Positions 58,228 to 64,000 of a stretch of DNA of 64,000 nucleotides are shown here, piece after piece (within the stretch, counting starts at the first letter, position 1; each line of letters begins with the position of its first letter). Location: the NCBI GenBank assembly GCA_020080175.1, contig JAGHQL010000028.1, positions 1 to 64,000 on the forward strand, written 5' to 3'. This DNA comes from Glutinoglossum americanum (Eukaryota > Ascomycota > Geoglossomycetes > Geoglossales > Geoglossaceae). The notes below the pieces were generated by a model. It worked only from the letters and a program-made list of their open reading frames with translations. It ran no database searches and was not told the DNA's origin. The position numbers and the translations under genes were made by a program.

Positions 58228-58960
58228 GAGCTACGGACTTCTGCAAATACCTGGGAGCTGCATACTTCTGCAAATGCCTGGGAGCTTGAAGGGAGAACCT
58301 ACGATAATACTGGCGGAACTTCAGCGTGGCATAGATGAATCTTGTTCCGACTGTAAGGGTGCTCACCGCCACGCGAGACGCTTTCGCCGGGACCCACGCG
58401 ATAGAGCAACCACAATGATGCAGGAATTGCAGTCGCTTTCTCCTTCATCGCTAATGCTGCTATTGTCGTTTTCTTCCTCTGAGGAAGGTGTAGGGGTGCG
58501 CTGACGCCTAGTTGTGCGCCGAGAAGGTGTCTTTGCTCGAGTGCATTGCTGCTTTGCTAGAGCCTCTCCCCGTCCCCTTATCTCTGTCACTTCTTCATCT
58601 GCCTCTCCTTCTTCTTTTGATTATAGGCCATTTGCTCTTGGTGTTCCTTTCTGCAATAGCAGCACTAGCAAATGCAGTGCTGGCCGCCTTCCCAATCTTG
58701 CTAATCAGGCTGTGCAGCTCAGGAATTTCATCGCCTAAGAGCCGATTTGATGTCTCAATGGTGCGAGCAACTTCTGCTACATTTCTCAGGGTCTGGAGGT
58801 ACGAACTCAGGGACATAAGTCCCTGCACCCAAACATACCGAAGCGACACGGACGGCAGTAACACAACAAGTTCAACATGCTGCATCTCAAGGAGTGATCC
58901 CAGCATCATGGGAAGTTGAGAGGAGTTTCTATAAACGCTATACATTTATTTAGACTGCTT
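58228..58960. other. Region with decayed minus-strand coding-like pieces
   Basis: On the minus strand, 58595-58945 reads LQTLRNVAEVARTIETSNRLLGDE and ends KWPIIKRRRRGR, and 58363-58590 reads an acidic/Ser-rich stretch (SSEEENDNSSISDEGESD). They might be parts of one old gene, perhaps a transposase C-terminus, but I cannot assign a family. Nothing is called. Confidence 0.3.
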
Positions 58961-59367
58961 TTAAAACATTTCAAAATGCTCAATATCGCGTTTGTAGTCC
59001 CACCAATTTCAGGTTTAACAATAGTCATATTGTCATTGTTCGTGATTTTTGCCTATCGCTCTTGAGGCTAGATATGAATATTCGTGGTCAACAAGTCGCC
59101 ATCCTTACCCCCTATGCAGCACAACGAGTCCGCCATATTCGTGCTCTAGAGACAACAACAGTAGACAATCCAGAACTGTACAATGTCGTCATCTCTACTG
59201 TTAATAAGTTTCAGAGCCAGGAAGTGGATATTGTGTTACTGGATCTGGTCATCCAATTCAAACAAAACTCTGTCCTAGGCTTCATGAAGGACTACAACTG
59301 GCTGAATGTTGCTACCAGCTGTACTCGCGATGTGCTTATCATTCTCGGAGATGATAGCAAGTACTAA
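58955..59367 (+). pseudogene. Fragment of a UPF1-like superfamily 1 helicase
   Basis: The frame 59062-59367 matches the C-terminal RecA domain of UPF1/NFX1-associated helicases. Visible motifs are QQVAILTPYAAQ (motif IV-like), VNKFQSQEVDIVLLDLV (motif V, here F-Q-S-Q-E instead of FQGQE) and WLNVATSCTRDVLIILGD (motif VI, with S-C-T-R in place of T-R-A-R). The Walker motifs and all of the N-terminal part are absent. It is a decayed fragment, probably of a once larger gene captured in the repeat block. An alternative is a domesticated stump, which I consider unlikely. Confidence 0.65.
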
Positions 59368-59651
59368 TAACTGCTTGCCAAACTCAAGGTTATGAAACAA
59401 TTACGATTATTTCTAAAGGTCATATGTAATATTGCAAGACATACTATGATATGGAATGTCGATAAATCCGAGAACAGGGATATAGATAAGTGGGATATGA
59501 TAGAGAGTGGTGAAGTAGAAGAGATAAATAAGGAAGAAAAGATAATAGATTTTTATAGCTCCATTTAATTCTTTAGTATACAATAATAGAAATTCTTTCA
59601 CTGCTATAGCTATGATATTAATATTATACAGAAAACTCTAAAATATCAAGT

Positions 59652-59830
59652 TTGTTGTAACTTGCAGTCAGTTACCTGGTGAAGCTAATTGAACTTCTAT
59701 AGTTAAGTAATAAGCTCAAGTTAACATAATTCATAACCAAACAGCTTATATAATCGAACAGCTTACTTTTTATACATTTTATATAATATACTCTGTTTTT
59801 CATATTATTCATCACATAATACCTCAATCA
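59652..59830 (+). mobile_element. Family A LTR fragment, AT-mutated
   Basis: It starts TGTTGTAACTTGCAGTCAGTTACC, parallel to TGTCATGACCTGCAGTCGGTTACC of the other copies, and fades out near 59830. Confidence 0.55.
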
Positions 59831-59979
59831 ACTTTTGAAAAAGAAGGTAAAATTAAATTAACTTTAAAAACATTTTGCGAAGGTCAATTTCAAACAATTT
59901 CTACTACTACAACTATATTCAGCATTTACTATAATACACTTATAGTATGTAACAAAAGTTAATAATTATATATTATATA

Positions 59980-61130
59980 TTTATTAAATAGTTGCAAACT
60001 TATAGTTACAAAAGAAAAAATATTATAAAACTAGATACTATCTCTAAATATGTAAGGTCTTTTTCTAAAGTTCAAATAATTACATATATAGTAAATTTCT
60101 TACTAACTAATTATAAAACTCTTTTTCTACTTACAGTCAGTCAAAACTGGGCTATGAATTACATAAATCAATATAATATATTAAAAATGATATATTTTCA
60201 AAAATATAGTAAGCAACGAGTAAAATACAAAGATTTAATTATTATTTTTAAATAGTTCAATTATATTTAAATAGTTATTAGTTAATATAATATTATTTCA
60301 AAAGACATCTTCAACTTTGATGAAATAGGGTTTGTAATAGGTATAATAGCAACTATTAAAGCTATTATGAGAATATTTACATATTGTACAGTTCATATTT
60401 AATCTAAAAATTAAAAATAAATAATTATTATTAAGTGTATTTTCTCTACAGGATAGGTTTTACTATTAATACTTAATTTTACTAGTAAAATATACCTTTT
60501 AACTTGGTATATAGATAACTTACTATCTAAATGAACTATAATACTCAGTAAAAATGAATGGACAAATGATAAACTTAGATATCATTAATTTATAAAAATC
60601 TTTAATCTAAATATATGAGACTGTACAGTTAGATGTTATCAACTTTTAATAATTAATAGTTATAGTAGTTATATTATAATAGAATTCAATCATTACTATC
60701 TTGATTATAATATTATATCTTTATATATACTATTACATTTATCATATATTTTATAACTCTTGAATGTTAGTTGTTTTACAACTTTGAAATGATCTTATAA
60801 TCAATTAATAGAAAATAATATATGACTTGGTATTCAATACATTCATAAATAAAACTTTCTTATAATATATTCAACTGTTTATATAAAAGCTTTAATAAGT
60901 AATAATATATATAACAGATTTACAGCAACTGAATTAGTACTTTTTAATTCTAATAAAGTACTATTAAAGTTTAAAATTTAAGTTACACCTTTGAATTTAT
61001 TATATAAATTGATTTTTACAACTTGGACTTCAAAAATACCTTACAATATAAGTTAACTACAAAAACAAGTATCAGCATTTAAGAATTCAATTTGTAAAAG
61101 CAGTCAAAATCTATTAAATTCTACAAAATA
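59980..61130 (+). mobile_element. Fot1/pogo transposase relic, nearly full length
   Basis: Extremely AT-rich DNA in which the order of a pogo-family transposase can still be followed. About 60145-60250 is the CENP-B-type DNA-binding part (SQNWAMNYINQYNIL). About 60310-60365 has DIFNFDEIGFVIG, the DDE domain's first Asp motif (family DxYNFDETGF). About 60545-60800 has the NEWTNDKLRY and LLIINSYSSY motifs and a LHLSYI segment resembling PPHSSHLLQPLD. Many stops occur. It was mutated by C-to-T changes on both strands, as expected for RIP. Terminal repeats are not recognisable. Confidence 0.7.
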
Positions 61131-61378
61131 AATTGTTATATAGATTGTTAAAAGTTCAGAAATGATAATAATATAGTTCACTATTCTGTCGGATACTTTA
61201 CTCTATTAAATACTTTTTCCTACTTCTATTACCTTAAATTCAAGATATATTTTTTCCCATAATACCAATACGGGTCCTTACTCTCAAGTTTAAAATTATT
61301 TTCATAATTGAAGCAATTCAAATGATACTGTAATTGATCCTCTAATATATTATAAAGTAGTTTGACATCCCCTGAAAT

Positions 61379-61745
61379 ATGCTTAGTAACAAAATAACTG
61401 AAAAAGTTTCTAAGGCCAACAAGGCTAATAGCAAGCCAACTTTGACCTTAGCTGAAGAGGAAATGATTATTGGATATGTATTTAATTTAGATTTACAAGA
61501 ATTTTTACCTCAGAAGGCTAATGTAGAAGATATGACCAACCATTTGCTTGAGATACATAATGTGCAACATGTTAGAAAGAACTAGACTGACTGTTTTATT
61601 ATATAATAACTAAAGCTCTATATGTATTTTTCTTGCATTTATGATTACCAAAAGGCCTTGCAAGAAGATCCTTATATGTTAAATACATAGTTCCGTTTAG
61701 TTACTAACATGTATATAAAATATATAATTTAAGACTATGGCTTCT
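61379..61745 (+). mobile_element. Second Fot1/pogo transposase relic, N-terminal part, cut by a Ty3/Gypsy element
   Basis: An open frame (61379-61585) reads LTLAEEEMIIGYVFNLDLQEF, then NVEDMTNHLLEIHNVQHVRKN, close to the pogo/Fot1 N-terminus (family LTPAEEE, VEDMANxLL). Then FxYDYQKALQEDPYML-like sequence follows after stops. The homology ends exactly where the LTR starts at 61746, so the retroelement inserted here or replaced the rest. Confidence 0.75.
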
Positions 61746-62217
61746 TGTCATGACCCGCAATTAGTTACCTGGTAAGGCTGTTTGGGCCTCCGTAGCTAAG
61801 TAACTAGCTCGAGTTATGTAAATGATGACTCAACTATATAGCGATATAGATTCCAGAAGCATTTATTCTTATTGTTTTATGATGTCTAGTTCATTGTTGA
61901 AAGCCCATTATATATATAAGGGACTCGCTAGCCTCCTACTAAAAGTTAGTAATTAGTTCTTTTATATCTTCTACTTACTAGAATCAAGTCTATTCTATTT
62001 ACTTTACATTCTAAACTAAGTCAACATCAAGTCACCCTGAACTATCGACCATCAAGTCTATTCATTAGTCCTCATATATCTAGACCTTACTTAGATACAG
62101 ACCAGTTGGCCAGTCATTGTCATCGCTGCGAGATATGATATCATATTATTATCAAACTCCTGAGAGCCCTTGATATCGGAGTACCTTCGTGTCACCTTGG
62201 CATCAAGAGTTCTTACA
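61746..62217 (+). mobile_element. 5' LTR of a Ty3/Gypsy element (family A, 472 bp)
   Basis: It starts TGTCATGACC and ends GTTCTTACA. It has the same 472-bp length as the solo LTRs at 49654 and 54209. Unlike those, it is followed directly by gag-like sequence, so this copy shows what element the family A solo LTRs came from. Confidence 0.85.
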
Positions 62218-64000
62218 ACTTTGATTATTCTTATCCTTTGAGACAATAGTTTGACGATCTACTGATAGCACAACATCATAGTTGATAGTGACAAGTTTAT
62301 CTATGAGACTTAATAGCTCACGGAATTCTTGTCAAGTAGTGTAACTATGCTATCTGATGGTGAGATGATGGAATAATACATTAGTTAATTAATAAAAAAA
62401 AAGTAAGATTTCTTACAAAAGGTGAAGGAGATCAGGAAGTTACAAGAGGAGATTCAGTTATTATGTAGGCAGGCTGAGGTCAGGCTACTGCAGGATACTG
62501 TTTCTATAATAGATAGTAGTAGTAAGTCTGGTAGGAAACGCTGTCAGGACAAAGGTCAGGACGATGATGTTTTATTGTCTAAATGGAGTGTCAGTGGATA
62601 TGATGCCAAAGTGGTAGACCCCGACTAGTATAAAAGCAAGTTGCTAAGTAGCTTAAAGGATTATATTCAATACTGTAAGACTGTTTCGCCTGAGACTTGA
62701 TTGCTATATGAATGATTCTACTTGAGTCTTATATATATTGCAGTTCTTAGATAGTGAGATGTTTAGGGCTTTCTAATAGCTTGAAAATTTGAATGGCCAG
62801 GATACTACTTCATGGGAGGACTACAAAACATATTTGCAGAATCTTTTTCAAAGTCTGATAATTTGCGTAGCGACACTAGCTCGATGTTTCTATAAAGTGA
62901 TCTAATGATCTAGTCAGATAGTTATACAATTTGTTAATTATTTAGATGACCTCAAAGGCAAGATGCCGTCTTTTGATGAGAAACATTGAAGGCTTATACT
63001 ACTCGGCAAACTTTTACTAAAGATAACTTATACTCTTAATAATTACCAGGCTATCCCAGACACAAGGGCTGAGCTAATCATCTTAGTAATATAGCTAGAG
63101 GTAAATCTATAAAGGCCTAATCCTTACAACAAGAAATTGACAGGGACTTTACAGAATAGTGGTAGTAAAAGAAAAGGCAGGTCTTGCAGAAATTCTACTA
63201 AGAATCTGAAACTGGACTTGAAAAATGTGGTACTGCAGCTTGCTCCTACAATCTTGATAGAATTAAAGTGTTCTCAGCTCAAAAAGAAAAAGCAAGACTA
63301 TAGGGCAAAAGAAGAACTGTATTTTAGGTATGGAAAGGAAGGCTACTATGCAACAGTATGCCCCACTTGCACTGACGCCTCCGACAAGATTAAAAAGTAG
63401 GAAAACTTCAAGTTTTAGTAGACAATGCCTCTGCGACACTGAGATAAATGGGGTTCCAAGGCAGTCCATAAAGCCTAAATGCTAAGATAGAATGTTGAAC
63501 CAGCAGAGGTTGAAACAAGGCTAAAACTTTGATTGATTTGAGCATTGAGCTGAACATGGTATCTCAACTTCTGGTCAAGAAGACAGGGTGGCAGCTGCAG
63601 TTCAATAGAGTACTAAAGGTCAAAACAATCGATAACTGGAAAGTTCGAACTTATAGATCATTGAATATTATGGCTAATATAACTAATAGGTAAAAGTAAT
63701 AAAAGATTAGACAGAATGACTATGTCGTGACAGATCTTCAGAATTATAATTTAGTATTGGGAGCACTATGGCTCCAAGCCTGAAATTTGGAGATTGACTA
63801 AAGAGCAAAGATATAGGTATATACAGAAAAAGTCAAATCTTTGGAACTTATAGAGGCTGAGGTCTTCTTCGAGGTTGCCTTGAAGGTGAACCATTTATAT
63901 ACTGTCCGATATATGTCAATTACTTCTGATAGAGTGAATAAGCTACTTCTAGAGTATAATGATTATTGGAACATCTTTTTTAAGAACATGGCGAACAAGT
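62218..64000 (+). mobile_element. Ty3/Gypsy internal region: gag, protease, start of pol (fossil, continues past window)
   Basis: The order is capsid-like gag at about 62400-63120 (segments such as FVNYLDDLKGKMPSFDEKH-like and IPDTRAELI), a decayed zinc-knuckle near 63310-63370, an aspartic-protease-like region at about 63500-63840, and the LLLEYNDYW segment at 63945-63970, which in this family lies just before reverse transcriptase. It is broken in many places, roughly ten or more in the visible part. The remainder and the 3' LTR lie beyond 64000, so its age by LTR comparison cannot be judged here. Confidence 0.8.

Overview
The window is from a filamentous ascomycete (Pezizomycotina). The evidence is short GT-AG introns (about 45-140 nt), 3-10 exon genes on both strands, a hacA-type bZIP gene with the 20-nt Ire1-type intron, and AT-rich repeat islands whose copies differ by transitions, as expected from repeat-induced point mutation (RIP). 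The class within Pezizomycotina cannot be settled from the sequence.

About 580-48,020 is a gene-dense euchromatic block of housekeeping genes: NIC96 (nuclear pore), an FGGY sugar kinase, COX16, RPT6 (26S proteasome ATPase), a VNX1-like vacuolar cation/H+ exchanger, a Pyp1/Ptp2-type tyrosine phosphatase with a rhodanese domain, an F-box-like protein, EMC10, an Nmd5/Sxm1-type importin, SKI2, MED17, ISN1 (IMP 5'-nucleotidase), a small proline-rich protein, hacA (unfolded protein response), ENP1 (bystin), BRE2 (COMPASS), a broken TDA3-like oxidoreductase and a short-chain dehydrogenase. Many are divergent pairs sharing 250-600 bp promoters (FGGY kinase/COX16, RPT6/VNX1, SKI2/MED17, ISN1/small protein, ENP1/BRE2). 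These are independent housekeeping functions, not a pathway cluster. Two loci are unusually structured: ISN1 starts with four tiny exons (25, 11, 21 and 15 nt), and hacA carries a 19-codon upstream ORF plus the 20-nt non-spliceosomal intron that switches its C-terminus.

About 49,300-56,010 is a nested graveyard of transposable elements. A Tc1/mariner element (49,304-52,479, TA target site, matching inverted ends) contains a 472-bp solo LTR with target-site duplication ACTTC. It also contains a second insertion, 50,840-51,916, bounded by GTCTT on both sides. That second insertion begins as the 472-bp LTR family but ends as a miniature LTR element with two 157-bp LTRs, which suggests a chimeric retrotransposition product. 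More solo LTRs of three families and another mariner relic follow.

About 56,500-58,230 is an island with an intact-looking kelch-repeat membrane protein gene, followed by a fragment of a UPF1-like helicase. About 59,400-61,745 is extremely AT-rich and holds the remains of one nearly full-length Fot1/pogo transposase and the front of a second. At 61,746 a Ty3/Gypsy retroelement fossil begins with a 472-bp LTR of the same family as the solo copies, then gag, protease and the approach to reverse transcriptase, and runs off the window end.
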